From assembly GCF_004153455.1 (NCBI RefSeq), contig NZ_SDQE01000003.1, forward strand, positions 310,001 to 374,000: a stretch of 64,000 nucleotides of DNA. Direction: 5' to 3'. Shown piece by piece: positions 9,258 to 17,425 of the stretch (positions within the stretch are counted from its first letter, which is position 1; each line of letters starts with the position of its first letter). Position numbers and translations under genes: made by a program. The stretch comes from Allopusillimonas ginsengisoli. GTDB lineage: Bacteria > Pseudomonadota > Gammaproteobacteria > Burkholderiales > Burkholderiaceae_B. The notes under the pieces were generated by a model. The model was not told the origin of the DNA. It saw only the letters and a list, made by a program, of their open reading frames with translations, and did no database searches.

Positions 9258-9989
9258 ATGCGAATTTATGCCATTGTGGGCATCGGCGGCCATGGCCGCG
9301 AAACCATGCCACTTGCTGAAGAGATGCTCAACCAGTTTCATATGGAAGACGACTACAGGCTGGTCTTTGTCGATGACAACAACAGCTCACCCTACACCAA
9401 TGGCCACGATATTCTTGCACCAGAAGACTTTCTGGCATTGGACGCCGAGAAGTTCTTCAACGTTGCAATCGCGGACAGCCACTGCCGGGAAAGACTGGCC
9501 GAGAAACTTACAGGCGGTGGCGCACAGCCCTTTACCGTGCGCGCGTCCAACAGCGGCGCACTCTCCAGCAGCCACATTTCACCCGGCGCCATTCTCAGCC
9601 CGTACTCCCTGATCACTGCGAACGCGACGATAGGCAAATTCTTCCATGCAAACATGTACGCCTATGTAGCCCATGACTGCGAAATAGGTGATTTCGTGAC
9701 CTTCGCTCCGCGCGTCTGCTGCAACGGCGGCGTTGTCGTCGAAGACCACGTGTATATCGGCACAGGCGCGGTGATCAGACAGAGCATGAAGGGCCGCCGC
9801 ATCGTCATCGGCGAAGGCGCCTTCATCGGCATGGGAGCGGTTGTCACCAAAAGCGTACCGCCCTACACAACAGTCGTCGGCAATCCTGCAAGACCCTTGC
9901 GCCCCACCCCCGCCACCCGACGCGCCAACGGCAATGCCACGGGCAAAGTCACCGCACTGCCAACAATCCTGTCGCGCCTGCACAGATAG
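9258..9989 (+). CDS. NeuD/PglD-like sugar O/N-acetyltransferase (left-handed beta helix)
   Basis: 243 residues. N-terminal 'IVGIGGHGRE' is the UDP-sugar-binding Rossmann motif of NeuD/PglD proteins; the rest is a hexapeptide-repeat left-handed beta helix ('IGDFVTFAPRVCCNGGVVVEDHVYIGTGAVI'), ending 'VVGNPAR'. PglD acetylates UDP-4-amino-4,6-dideoxy-GlcNAc after PglF dehydration and PglE transamination. No PglE is present in the window, so the substrate may differ. AAGGAG lies 10 bases before the ATG. Confidence 0.85.
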   Translation: MRIYAIVGIGGHGRETMPLAEEMLNQFHMEDDYRLVFVDDNNSSPYTNGHDILAPEDFLALDAEKFFNVAIADSHCRERLAEKLTGGGAQPFTVRASNSGALSSSHISPGAILSPYSLITANATIGKFFHANMYAYVAHDCEIGDFVTFAPRVCCNGGVVVEDHVYIGTGAVIRQSMKGRRIVIGEGAFIGMGAVVTKSVPPYTTVVGNPARPLRPTPATRRANGNATGKVTALPTILSRLHR

Positions 9990-10036
9990 CGCAACTCCTC
10001 CCCCAAAGAACAACGATATCGATAGAGAGGGATGAG

Positions 10037-12154
10037 ATGGATAATATCGTCACCACGCACGAGCCTGGGCTCGCGCCTGTCGCGCACACGACGCACAGCT
10101 TGCGTGCGCATCTTCTTGCCTGGCCCAAGAACAGAAAGCGCTCGCTCCAGCTGATCGTCGACACGCTCCTCATCTGGGCGGCACTCTGGCTGTCGTTCTA
10201 CCTCAGGCTGGACAATATCAGCCTGATCCATCCACTGGGTGGTCACGCATGGCTGTTTGCGCTGGCCCCCGCCATCGGCTTGCCGACCTTCCACTTATGC
10301 AGGCTCTATCGAACGGTAACTCGCTATGCGGGCCTGCAGGCCGTCGCCATCACCGCACTGGCCATATTGATTTCGACCACACTGCTGACCCTGTGCATTC
10401 TGCTGCATCCCACGCCAGAAACGCCAGTACCGCGCTCCATAGTCATCATCTATGCGCTGCTGTCGCTGTTTTTTATTGCCGGCCTTCGTCTGTTGATGCG
10501 ACAGTACTTTCTGGGATCAGGGCGGGCCGACACCAGGTTTCCGGTGTCCACCAATCCATCGCACTGCAGGCGCATATGCGTTGTGATCTACGGTGCGGGC
10601 GCGGCAGGCAATCAGTTGCTCATGGCGCTGCGCCTGGGCCACGGTCGCCACCCCGTGGCCTTCATCGACGACAATCCTGAACTGGCCGGCAGAGTCATTG
10701 CTGGCCTGCCCGTCCACGGTATTGCCGAGCTCGAACAACTGATCGAACGCAAACACGTGCAGGAAGTGCTTCTGGCCATTCCATCCGCCCCACGCAACCG
10801 CCGTGCGGAAATCATCCAGCACCTGAATCGCCACGATATCAGTGTCCGAACTATTCCGGGGTTAATGGACGTTGCCAGCGGCCGCGTCAAGGTTCAGGAT
10901 CTGCGGGAAGTCGATATTTCCGACCTGCTGGGACGCGATCCTGTGCGACCGCATCCCGAACTGTTCGAACGCTGCATCAAAGGCAAGGCGGTGCTGGTCA
11001 CAGGCGCGGGGGGTTCCATAGGCGCGGAACTCTGTCGGCAAATCATCACATGCCTGCCCCGCCGCCTTATCCTCTACGAGCAATGCGAGTTCAACCTCTA
11101 CAGCATTCATAAGGATCTTGAGTCGCGCATTGTTTCCAAAGGACTGGAGATCGAGATTCTGCCTATCCTGAATTCGGTACGCAACGAAGAAAGACTGTTC
11201 GAAGCCATGTCGATCTGGGAAGTTGATACGGTCTATCACGCCGCAGCCTACAAGCACGTTCCCATGGTTGAACGGAATATTGCCGAAGGCATCGTCAACA
11301 ATATCTTCGGAACCTTGAGCTCGGCTCAGGCCGCCATGCGCGCGCGCGTCAGCAATTTCGTGCTCATCTCCACGGATAAGGCCGTACGTCCGACCAGCAC
11401 CATGGGCAGCACCAAGCGGGTGGCAGAACTCATTCTCCAGGCACTGGCCCGAGAGCCCCAACCCCGCCTGTATGGCTCGCGCCAGGCACTCGCCATCCAC
11501 AACCCCACCTGTTTCACCATGGTGCGTTTTGGCAATGTTCTGGATTCATCCGGGTCGGTTATACCGCTTTTCAGAGAGCAGATCCGCAACGGCGGGCCGG
11601 TCACGGTCACCCATCCTGACATCACGCGTTATTTCATGACCATACCCGAAGCGTCTCAACTCGTTATTCAGGCAGGTTCCATGGGAACCGGCGGCGACGT
11701 TTTCGTGCTTGATATGGGAGAACCGGTCAAGATACTGGACCTGGCCGTGAATATGGTGAGGCTGTCTGGGCTCAGCGTTCATTCCGCCAACAACCCGGGC
11801 GGCGATATTGCCATCCGCTTTACAGGCCTTAGACCAGGCGAAAAACTGTACGAGGAGTTGCTCATCGGCAAACATGTGGCGCCTACCCGTCATCCCAAGA
11901 TCAAGCGAGCCAACGAACGCCATGTCGAATGGGAAGCGCTGAAGAAAGCATTGACCAGCCTCGACAAGGCTGTCAGGAATGATGACTACGCCGCCATCCG
12001 ACAGATTTTCTTCAGATTGGTCGATGGCTATGCGCCTGATGAGGAAATCATCGACTGGCTGCTGCCGCCTCAAAAACAAGACGAACCCATCCCGGCGGCC
12101 AGCCTTGCTCCACATCCCCGCAATGAGGTCAAGACGGCCGGATTTGGCACCTAG
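10037..12154 (+). CDS. UDP-sugar 4,6-dehydratase, membrane form (WbpM/PglF/CapD family)
   Basis: 705 residues. Four N-terminal transmembrane segments (about 40-160), a first Rossmann domain ('VVIYGAGAAGNQLLMAL'), then the extended SDR catalytic domain with 'VLVTGAGGSIGAELCRQI' near residue 320. The usual Tyr of SDR enzymes is replaced by Met in this family, as in 'STDKAVRPTSTMGSTKR' (M-x3-K). It makes 4-keto-6-deoxy UDP-HexNAc, the first step to bacillosamine, FucNAc or QuiNAc. It is the last gene of the glycan locus and is followed by a terminator-like hairpin. Confidence 0.92.
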   Translation: MDNIVTTHEPGLAPVAHTTHSLRAHLLAWPKNRKRSLQLIVDTLLIWAALWLSFYLRLDNISLIHPLGGHAWLFALAPAIGLPTFHLCRLYRTVTRYAGLQAVAITALAILISTTLLTLCILLHPTPETPVPRSIVIIYALLSLFFIAGLRLLMRQYFLGSGRADTRFPVSTNPSHCRRICVVIYGAGAAGNQLLMALRLGHGRHPVAFIDDNPELAGRVIAGLPVHGIAELEQLIERKHVQEVLLAIPSAPRNRRAEIIQHLNRHDISVRTIPGLMDVASGRVKVQDLREVDISDLLGRDPVRPHPELFERCIKGKAVLVTGAGGSIGAELCRQIITCLPRRLILYEQCEFNLYSIHKDLESRIVSKGLEIEILPILNSVRNEERLFEAMSIWEVDTVYHAAAYKHVPMVERNIAEGIVNNIFGTLSSAQAAMRARVSNFVLISTDKAVRPTSTMGSTKRVAELILQALAREPQPRLYGSRQALAIHNPTCFTMVRFGNVLDSSGSVIPLFREQIRNGGPVTVTHPDITRYFMTIPEASQLVIQAGSMGTGGDVFVLDMGEPVKILDLAVNMVRLSGLSVHSANNPGGDIAIRFTGLRPGEKLYEELLIGKHVAPTRHPKIKRANERHVEWEALKKALTSLDKAVRNDDYAAIRQIFFRLVDGYAPDEEIIDWLLPPQKQDEPIPAASLAPHPRNEVKTAGFGT

Positions 12155-12200
12155 CCCCGCGGCAAGGCCGACGCGGGGGGTGCGCCATGATTTTTTTTTT
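12155..12200 (+). terminator. Rho-independent-like terminator after the glycan locus
   Basis: CCCCGCG (12155-12161) pairs with CGCGGGG (12172-12178); a run of ten T follows at 12191-12200. The gap of about 12 bases between stem and T-run is longer than normal, so efficiency is uncertain. Confidence 0.5.
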
Positions 12201-12206
12201 AATCCC

Positions 12207-12215
12207 TGCTAGAAT
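12207..12215 (+). promoter_or_regulatory. Extended -10 of the tRNA-Ser promoter
   Basis: TGC-TAGAAT matches the extended -10 consensus TGnTATAAT with one mismatch and lies about 95 bases before the tRNA. No good -35 is visible upstream (T-run), which fits an extended -10 promoter. Confidence 0.45.
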
Positions 12216-12308
12216 ACCGGACTTGCCTGATGCGCGTCCTTCCTTCGACCCGGTCGCACGCCAGTCAATCAGGCATATGGCATCGCCCGGCATTGCGGGC
12301 GGCAGACA

Positions 12309-12398
12309 GGACAGGTGGCAGAGTGGTCGAATGCGCCGGACTCGAAATCCGGTATACGTTTAGGCGTATCGTGAGTTCGAATCTCACCCTGTCCGCCA
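12309..12398 (+). tRNA. tRNA-Ser (anticodon CGA)
   Basis: 90 bases including an encoded CCA. Acceptor stem GGACAGG (12309-12315) pairs with CCTGTCC (12388-12394), with discriminator G and CCA after it. Anticodon loop CTCGAAA gives CGA, reading UCG. A long variable arm (TATACGTTTAGGCGTATC) is typical of class II tRNA-Ser. T-loop TTCGAAT is normal. The 3' part from 12339 is the left copy of the prophage att core, so the 3' end of this working gene was supplied by the phage. Confidence 0.97.
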
Positions 12399-12402
12399 GA
12401 GA
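12339..12402 (+). repeat. attL core (64-bp direct repeat)
   Basis: Identical to 53795-53858. It runs from the anticodon stem of tRNA-Ser to four bases past the CCA (GAGA); the base before (G versus T) and after (A versus T) differ. Confidence 0.96.
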
Positions 12403-12426
12403 AATCAAGTACTTACGACACATTGA

Positions 12427-12453
12427 AAGCCGCCTATTTGAGCGGCTTTTTTT
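12427..12453 (+). terminator. Terminator downstream of tRNA-Ser (phage supplied)
   Basis: AAGCCGC (12427-12433) pairs with GCGGCTT (12442-12448), followed by TTTTTTT. Because it lies inside attL it came with the phage and replaces the native tRNA terminator now found at 53865-53897. Confidence 0.85.
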
Positions 12454-12490
12454 ATGCGTGGTGGGGGAAAATTTGACGGATCGAAATGCC

Positions 12491-12518
12491 AGCCCGCCAC
12501 CGAGCGGGCTATTTTTTT
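12491..12518 (+). terminator. Terminator at the lysis-cassette end
   Basis: AGCCCGC (12491-12497) pairs with GCGGGCT (12504-12510), then ATTTTTTT on the + strand. It would stop rightward transcription entering the lysis genes antisense; its stem overlaps the end of the Rz gene. Confidence 0.75.
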
Positions 12519-12952
12519 GTCTGGACGGAGCGTACATACCCTTGCAGCCCCCCTACTTTATCGGCGAGCCTTGCAGCTTCTCGGCCCATATAGTCATATT
12601 CTTGGACACACTCGATAAGTATTCCGATCCCGTCCGCTCCGGCGTCATCAGATCGGCTGCTGGCGTGGGCAGTTTTGGCGTTGTCGCTACGTTCGCGCAA
12701 CAGCCCGTCAAGGCGAGCACGAACGCTGGCAACATCCTTTTGAGCAGCCTCGCGAGCCAGCACGGCCCCTCGGTATTGGGCGTCAGCCTGATCTCGTTCA
12801 TATTGCATCCCTTGTTCGATGGCGATTTGCTGTAGGACGGTTTTGGCTTTCTGGTCAGCCACGCCTTGCCGATAGCCTGAGTGATGCAGCCACCAGCCAG
12901 CCAAAGCAAGCAAGGCCAGCGCCAGGGCGGCTAGTTGAGCCCGGATAGACAT
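12509..12952 (-). CDS. Inner-membrane spanin (Rz-like)
   Basis: 147 residues: N-terminal membrane anchor 'LAALALALLALAGWWL' (about 6-22), then a mostly helical periplasmic domain rich in Ala, Gln and charged residues ('QDAQYRGAVLAREAAQKD' type). This is the i-spanin plan. Its partner Rz1 is nested in another frame of the same strand, the classic embedded arrangement. Spanins fuse inner and outer membranes in the last step of lysis. Its start overlaps the endolysin end by 22 bases. Confidence 0.85.
   Translation of the reverse strand: MSIRAQLAALALALLALAGWWLHHSGYRQGVADQKAKTVLQQIAIEQGMQYERDQADAQYRGAVLAREAAQKDVASVRARLDGLLRERSDNAKTAHASSRSDDAGADGIGILIECVQEYDYMGREAARLADKVGGLQGYVRSVQTKK
12553..12801 (-). 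CDS. Outer-membrane spanin lipoprotein (Rz1-like), nested in Rz
   Basis: 82 residues in a different frame, fully inside the Rz gene. 'LPAFVLALTGC' is a signal with lipobox LTGC; the mature lipoprotein after Cys is proline-containing and short ('ANVATTPKLPTPAAD'), as in Rz1. The start chosen is the Met at 12801; 12735 would also give a short signal. Nested coding is expected for this pair. Confidence 0.78.
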   Translation of the reverse strand: MNEIRLTPNTEGPCWLARLLKRMLPAFVLALTGCCANVATTPKLPTPAADLMTPERTGSEYLSSVSKNMTIWAEKLQGSPIK

Positions 12953-13404
12953 AGCTTGACCTCGGCTTCGCGGCGATTCTCAAGACCGCGCAGCTTGACC
13001 TTGCGCCCCGCCACCGTCACGTACACCCAGCGGCGCATCTGCTCGCAGGCCTCGCGGTACCGCCCCTGGTTGTGCAGCTTGAGCAAGGTAGACCCTCGAA
13101 ACGCCGCATCGCCCACGTTGTAAGTAAAGCTGATGTACGACGCGAGAGTCGGCGTACTGACGGGCTTTTCGGTGAGCGTGAGCACCTTGTCACCGATGCG
13201 CAAAGCCTCGCCATTTAAGAGCGCCTTGCATTCATCCAGGCTACGGATATGGTCGCGGCGCACGTTCTTGGTGTTGCCGAAGCAATCGGTAAGAATACCG
13301 GCAGAGTCAAGATACGGCCCGCCGGTGTAGCCTTCCAGACCGGCGAGTAGCGATATAGCGATGGCAGCCGCTGCGCCCGCGCCAACCCTTTCCTTGATTG
13401 TCAT
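12931..13404 (-). CDS. Endolysin, lambdoid lysozyme with SAR signal (GH24)
   Basis: 157 residues from the Met at 13404. The N-terminus 'MTIKERVGAGAAAAIAISLLAG' is a weakly hydrophobic, Ala/Gly-rich signal-arrest-release segment. The catalytic triad of P21/P1-type lysozymes is visible as Glu24 (in LEGY), Asp33 and Thr39 (GILTDCFGNT). It cleaves the glycan strand of peptidoglycan after release from the membrane. Stop and start overlap with the holin gene (ATGA). Confidence 0.88.
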   Translation of the reverse strand: MTIKERVGAGAAAAIAISLLAGLEGYTGGPYLDSAGILTDCFGNTKNVRRDHIRSLDECKALLNGEALRIGDKVLTLTEKPVSTPTLASYISFTYNVGDAAFRGSTLLKLHNQGRYREACEQMRRWVYVTVAGRKVKLRGLENRREAEVKLCLSGLN

Positions 13405-13625
13405 CTGCGCACCCAGCCAAACAGCGCCCGCCATATACGTCCAATAAGCGGGTATTTCTCCACCAGATCAGGCAACTTGATTGCGATGAGGATGAGCACA
13501 TAGATGGCCCACAAAGCGAGCACAACGGTGTCCAGCGTCCAGCCATAGATGAGAGCGCCGCTTACCGTGGCAGCAGGTGCATGCAGTCCATCATCTTGCA
13601 TCATGATTTTGATCCTTTGGGGCAT
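13401..13625 (-). CDS. Holin (possibly pinholin type)
   Basis: 74 residues. One strong transmembrane segment ('TVVLALWAIYVLILIAIKL', about 32-50) is preceded by a weakly hydrophobic stretch 'HAPAATVSGALIYGW' and followed by a basic tail (FGWVRR). A weak first helix plus an SAR endolysin next door recalls the S21 pinholin system; this is an inference. The ATG at 13625 has GGAGG 8 bases upstream. Confidence 0.75.
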   Translation of the reverse strand: MPQRIKIMMQDDGLHAPAATVSGALIYGWTLDTVVLALWAIYVLILIAIKLPDLVEKYPLIGRIWRALFGWVRR

Positions 13626-13826
13626 ACGCGCCTCCGCGTGCGGTTAGAGAAGGATTTTGTTTGTTCAGGTAGTTGCATCAGCTATCCGAGTTTGGGTGAG
13701 GTCATCGCGGCCTCCAATGGTTGGGCTAAGGTTCAATTTGCTGCCACCATGTGCGCCAGGTAGCGACGAGTTCGGGGCTGTTCATGGGGGGGATTTCAGA
13801 GTTGGGCAGGATTGCGGCAGACCAGC

Positions 13827-15971
13827 CTAATCGACGCTAAAGCTTAGGCCGTCCAGCGCGAACGGTCCCAGCCCGCCACTTCCTGGCGCCCCCGCATAGT
13901 TAGCGTTATCAACAACCAGGTTGCCATTACTCAATACGCGCAATGCGACGGCAGTAGTGGCGGCTCCTGTGCCTCTTGCTACTGAGGTGAGCGATGTGTA
14001 CCGCGACGTATAGTGGCCCGAGGGCATGGTGAATATCGCGTTAGAAGTCGCATCCACGCCAGTGATATAACCGCGCAGACACACCCTGTTCCCTATTTTT
14101 TTGTACGAAAAAGGGTGATAGGTCGATGTGCCTGCATTTGCCCATCCGTTCAGCAAAGCGGCTGGAACGGTCCACTCATCCTCAACCGGTTTAGGGGCTT
14201 GGTAGGCGTTTAATATGGGGTCGTAGATTGTGGCGCCAGGTGACGCCTTAATGCCGGGCGAGCAATACTGTATCTGTGCGTTCTCAGGCTCACCCAAAGC
14301 TCGCTGAATTGCAGTGTCGTTAAAATCTCCCGCTAACAGTGACGGCGCGTAGAAGATAAAATCTGTATCGCCCAGCCCTTGACAAAGCCAATGATTACCC
14401 AGGCTTGTGATGCAGCGGGTCGGTATCCCGGTGTTATTTACAATTCTGGCGAAACCCTTGGTAGACACCATGTTGCCAAGCAGCGTGATCGTCCCGAAGC
14501 CGAAGAACAGGTCGGCACCTGTATAAAACGGTTTAGCCAATCCATTTCCGGCAGGCGCTGTCGGGTAATTCTCCACATATACGCCAACCATAATAATGGG
14601 AGGCCGAGCACCGGCCGCACCAGAAAATGCCCGCGTCGTTATCTTCTCTATCGAGCCGCCACGGAAGAATATAGGTCCATCGCCTCCCGCGAATGATCCT
14701 ATGTAGTCAAGTTCGCTGTATTGACAATCGTTAGAGTTAAAGTTGTTCGCATTAAAGTTTTTGTATACGCGCTGCGCTTTACCGAAACGGCAATTATTGA
14801 ATTTGTGGTAGTACCCACCTTTCCATTCAAGCAGATTCTCAAATCCATCAACGAAGCAATCTCTGGCCTCGATAACAGCGCTCGATTCAATTCCCACTGA
14901 CCCAGGAGCAAAGAAGTCACCAGACCCTTGATATCCAGTAATGTGCATACCTTCGAGCACCAGGCGACTTCCTCCTGTCACCTTGATGGCAATTCCTGCT
15001 TGTGGCGGAAAAACAAGATGGGTGTTGTATTTGCCATCTCCCTGAAGAACGATTTGCCTGTTTGCCACAAGCTCAATCTCGTCCATGTTCAGATAATAGA
15101 TACCAGCTGGTATCCGTAACTTGGCACCCTTGCCATAGCCATTAATGTTGCCGGAGGGTATGTCGTTAATCGCATTGATGAGCGCCGCCGTGGGATTCAC
15201 GCCGGTGGCGGCCAGATAACGACCGTAGGTGAATGTCTCTAGTACCTCATTGGCTACACTTCGATTCTCACTTACCACCACCATCGCCGCCCCCTTGCTT
15301 GGATCGGCCAACTTGCCCTTAAGCTCGTCGACCTTCTCCTGGGCGGCGGTGCCGGCAGTAGCAGCGCTTTCGGCAGCTTCCAGCGCTTTATCGGATGCTG
15401 TGCTGGCGGCTCCGGTGGCGATCCCAATCGCATGCTCCACATCGCCGAACTGTGTCGCGATGGCCTCAGTATCATTCTTGGCTTGTTGGGCAGCATCCTT
15501 AGCTGATGCGGCCTCGGCTTTTGCCTGCGCTGCGGCTTGGGCGTCTGCTTCGGCCTGGGCGGCCTTGTTGGATGAAACCTGAGCGCTAGCCACGGATTGA
15601 GACGCGGCTGCCTGCGCTTTCTGAATGGCCTCTTGCGCCTGGTCGATGGGAGGATACGGAGGCCGGTCAATGAGCGGGTCCATCGACAGCGCACCGTTGC
15701 CGTCAGGCACAACAACCGTAAAGCTAACATCCTGCGGACTGGCTGAGCGGATCGTCACGCGATAGCTCGATGATCCTGTGCCGCGCTCATTAGGCCACAA
15801 GGGGAGCGTATACATCCCATTTGCATCTGTTACGGTCTGCGCGTGATACGGGACAACCACCCCGCCGTCTGTCTCAAACCGATTTAGCTTTGCCAGTACT
15901 TTCGCTCCGGCTGCGGGCTTGCCATCCGGGGTATAGACCGTGCCGCTTACGGGCCGTGTTTTAAGCGCCAT
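13827..15971 (-). CDS. Tail spike/receptor-binding protein with beta-helix domain
   Basis: 714 residues. N-terminal domain (about 1-95) has a carboxypeptidase-regulatory-like beta fold ('SGTVYTPDGKPAAGAKV'). Residues 110-225 are an Ala/Gln/Lys coiled coil, followed by 'GAKLRIPAGIYYLNMDEIEL' and a pectate-lyase-like right-handed beta helix (250-560), the usual depolymerase/adhesin architecture. The C-terminal ~110 residues look like a trimerisation or binding tip. Its host receptor is likely surface polysaccharide. No variable repeat or reverse transcriptase is present, so it is not a diversity-generating target. Confidence 0.85.
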   Translation of the reverse strand: MALKTRPVSGTVYTPDGKPAAGAKVLAKLNRFETDGGVVVPYHAQTVTDANGMYTLPLWPNERGTGSSSYRVTIRSASPQDVSFTVVVPDGNGALSMDPLIDRPPYPPIDQAQEAIQKAQAAASQSVASAQVSSNKAAQAEADAQAAAQAKAEAASAKDAAQQAKNDTEAIATQFGDVEHAIGIATGAASTASDKALEAAESAATAGTAAQEKVDELKGKLADPSKGAAMVVVSENRSVANEVLETFTYGRYLAATGVNPTAALINAINDIPSGNINGYGKGAKLRIPAGIYYLNMDEIELVANRQIVLQGDGKYNTHLVFPPQAGIAIKVTGGSRLVLEGMHITGYQGSGDFFAPGSVGIESSAVIEARDCFVDGFENLLEWKGGYYHKFNNCRFGKAQRVYKNFNANNFNSNDCQYSELDYIGSFAGGDGPIFFRGGSIEKITTRAFSGAAGARPPIIMVGVYVENYPTAPAGNGLAKPFYTGADLFFGFGTITLLGNMVSTKGFARIVNNTGIPTRCITSLGNHWLCQGLGDTDFIFYAPSLLAGDFNDTAIQRALGEPENAQIQYCSPGIKASPGATIYDPILNAYQAPKPVEDEWTVPAALLNGWANAGTSTYHPFSYKKIGNRVCLRGYITGVDATSNAIFTMPSGHYTSRYTSLTSVARGTGAATTAVALRVLSNGNLVVDNANYAGAPGSGGLGPFALDGLSFSVD

Positions 15972-15983
15972 GTGATGCCCTTT

Positions 15984-16181
15984 TTATGACTGGTATGCCT
16001 GGATAGGGCCAAAATCCCCTGCCATGGCTCTCGCATGCAACTCGCGGCCATAGTCCGTGCTGTCGTCAGCATTGGCAGTAAATGGGATTGGAGCCGGGAA
16101 CTGCTCAAACTTCACATCAAGGTCGATCAGTTTGTTATCCGGACTGGAGTAGCGTGGGTTAAGTGCGTATTGGTAGCTCAT
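15984..16181 (-). CDS. Small phage protein between tail fibre and spike
   Basis: 65 residues starting 'MSYQYALNPRYSSPDNKLID'. No known motif. It sits between two tail-fibre genes, overlapping neither (start two bases after the fibre stop), so a fibre-associated or assembly role is a reasonable guess. The longer open frame upstream (to 16259) would run into the fibre gene and lacks support. Confidence 0.6.
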   Translation of the reverse strand: MSYQYALNPRYSSPDNKLIDLDVKFEQFPAPIPFTANADDSTDYGRELHARAMAGDFGPIQAYQS

Positions 16182-16183
16182 GA

Positions 16184-17281
16184 TTAAGATATCCGAATGA
16201 AAACGGTGATTGCTGTCGAGCCTGAGCCTGTGCTGCTCGTGTATCCCATACACCGCCATGTGCCGCTAAGGCTATAACTGGTAGTAATGGAATCGGCTGA
16301 CGCGAACCGAAGATTGGCGCCAGAAACAAGAGAGTTCGGGTTGACGGCCACCGCGCTACGCAGCAGGCAAGTCGATCCGACAAGACCGGCCTCTATGTTC
16401 ACCAGTGCGGCAGTAGCGGCGGATACAAAGTTGGTAATTTGGCCTGACGTGTGCGTGTGCGAAACATTTGCTTTGGAGGCGGGATTGAAATTTCCGGTGT
16501 GATATATCTCAACAGCGGATTTCAAACTTCCAGAAACATTGTTGGATGATTGAAGATAGAACCGATCTTGATACGGATAGTTTGATAGCCTGAATCCGCC
16601 TTGGTTTTGCTGATAGGGCATATTCAGGATGAACGTTCCCCCACTCACGGCACTGGCGTCGTAATACAGCCCAAAAGGATCAGCAGACGCCAAATCCTTT
16701 GACACCATGAATCCACCCAGCCCAAAATCGCCAACCCTCAACGCACGCCCCTCTGTTGAGTCATGATCGCTGGTTGTGGCTGTTAATGTGGCCGCCGTAC
16801 CCAATAACTCCAGCGCCTCTTGAACCGTCTGCGCATCCAGTAGATCGGTCGCTGTAAACGGCACGGTATCGGCTGTCGGAATTCTCGCCAGGCACTGCCA
16901 TACGCCTGTCTCTGTGTTAACAAAAGCAAAGGCATCGTCCAGCTCGGTTACGATATCTTTAGCACCCGGTAAAACCAGAGATTCGGAGTGCTTCAAGGTG
17001 ATGCCCGCCTCAAACGAGAGGTGAATCAGCCTGCCATCGAATGTGTCGGTAAAGGTCAGGATGTCGTTTTCGGCTTTTGTCACGCGAAGGTACGAGCCTT
17101 CATCCGGAATAGGCAGCGAGGACGAGCTGGGTACGGATTCGGCAATGGAGAATTGCTTGCGTATAATTGACGCGTGGCCTCTGAGTATGTCATCAAGACC
17201 GCCGCCCACCAGGTCGCCACCTTGCGGTGTATTGTTGGCGGCTATGGGGTCAAGATCTGTAATGCTATTTGGTGCCGGCAT
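16184..17281 (-). CDS. Tail fibre protein
   Basis: 365 residues. The N-terminus ('DPIAANNTPQGGDLVGGGLDDILRG') resembles the virion-attachment part of podovirus fibres; the middle has 'YLQSSNNVSGSLKSAVEIYHTGNFNP' followed by 'HTHTSGQITNF', the repeat-like phrases common in phage fibre shafts. It probably joins the virion and works with the beta-helix spike at 13827. Confidence 0.8.
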   Translation of the reverse strand: MPAPNSITDLDPIAANNTPQGGDLVGGGLDDILRGHASIIRKQFSIAESVPSSSSLPIPDEGSYLRVTKAENDILTFTDTFDGRLIHLSFEAGITLKHSESLVLPGAKDIVTELDDAFAFVNTETGVWQCLARIPTADTVPFTATDLLDAQTVQEALELLGTAATLTATTSDHDSTEGRALRVGDFGLGGFMVSKDLASADPFGLYYDASAVSGGTFILNMPYQQNQGGFRLSNYPYQDRFYLQSSNNVSGSLKSAVEIYHTGNFNPASKANVSHTHTSGQITNFVSAATAALVNIEAGLVGSTCLLRSAVAVNPNSLVSGANLRFASADSITTSYSLSGTWRCMGYTSSTGSGSTAITVFIRIS

Positions 17282-17294
17282 AGTTGCTGTCCAA

Positions 17295-17320
17295 TAAAAA
17301 AGCCCTCACGAAGGAGGGCT
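17295..17320 (-). terminator. Terminator on the - strand between virion genes
   Basis: Read on the - strand: AGCCCTC, 6-base loop, GAGGGCT, then TTTTTTATT. It separates the ejection-protein block (upstream) from the fibre, spike and lysis block, so the latter may depend on antitermination or on leakage. Confidence 0.8.
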
Positions 17321-17332
17321 AAAGGAAAACGA

Positions 17333-17425
17333 ATGGGGTTTACTGATTACATGCTCATAAAACTTGGCGTTTTATGTGTCATCGTGTTTATCATTGGCTA
17401 CTTCCAGGGGCGCTATCCTCATTGA
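17333..17425 (+). CDS. Possible 30-residue membrane peptide, opposite strand
   Basis: ATG at 17333 is preceded by AAAGGAAAACGA (a usable ribosome site). The product has one strong transmembrane helix ('LIKLGVLCVIVFIIGYFQG') and overlaps the 3' end of the ejection gene by 7 bases. It lies on the strand opposite to all late genes, as a lysogeny-expressed extra might. No homology known to me; it may be chance. Confidence 0.35.
   Translation: MGFTDYMLIKLGVLCVIVFIIGYFQGRYPH

Noticed and set aside
13726-13785. 19-codon frame between holin and spike
   Set aside because: No ribosome site and no recognisable feature.
13827-15971. Diversity-generating retroelement acting on the tail spike, as in Bordetella phage BPP-1
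   Set aside because: No reverse transcriptase gene and no template/variable repeat pair with adenine-specific differences were found in the prophage.
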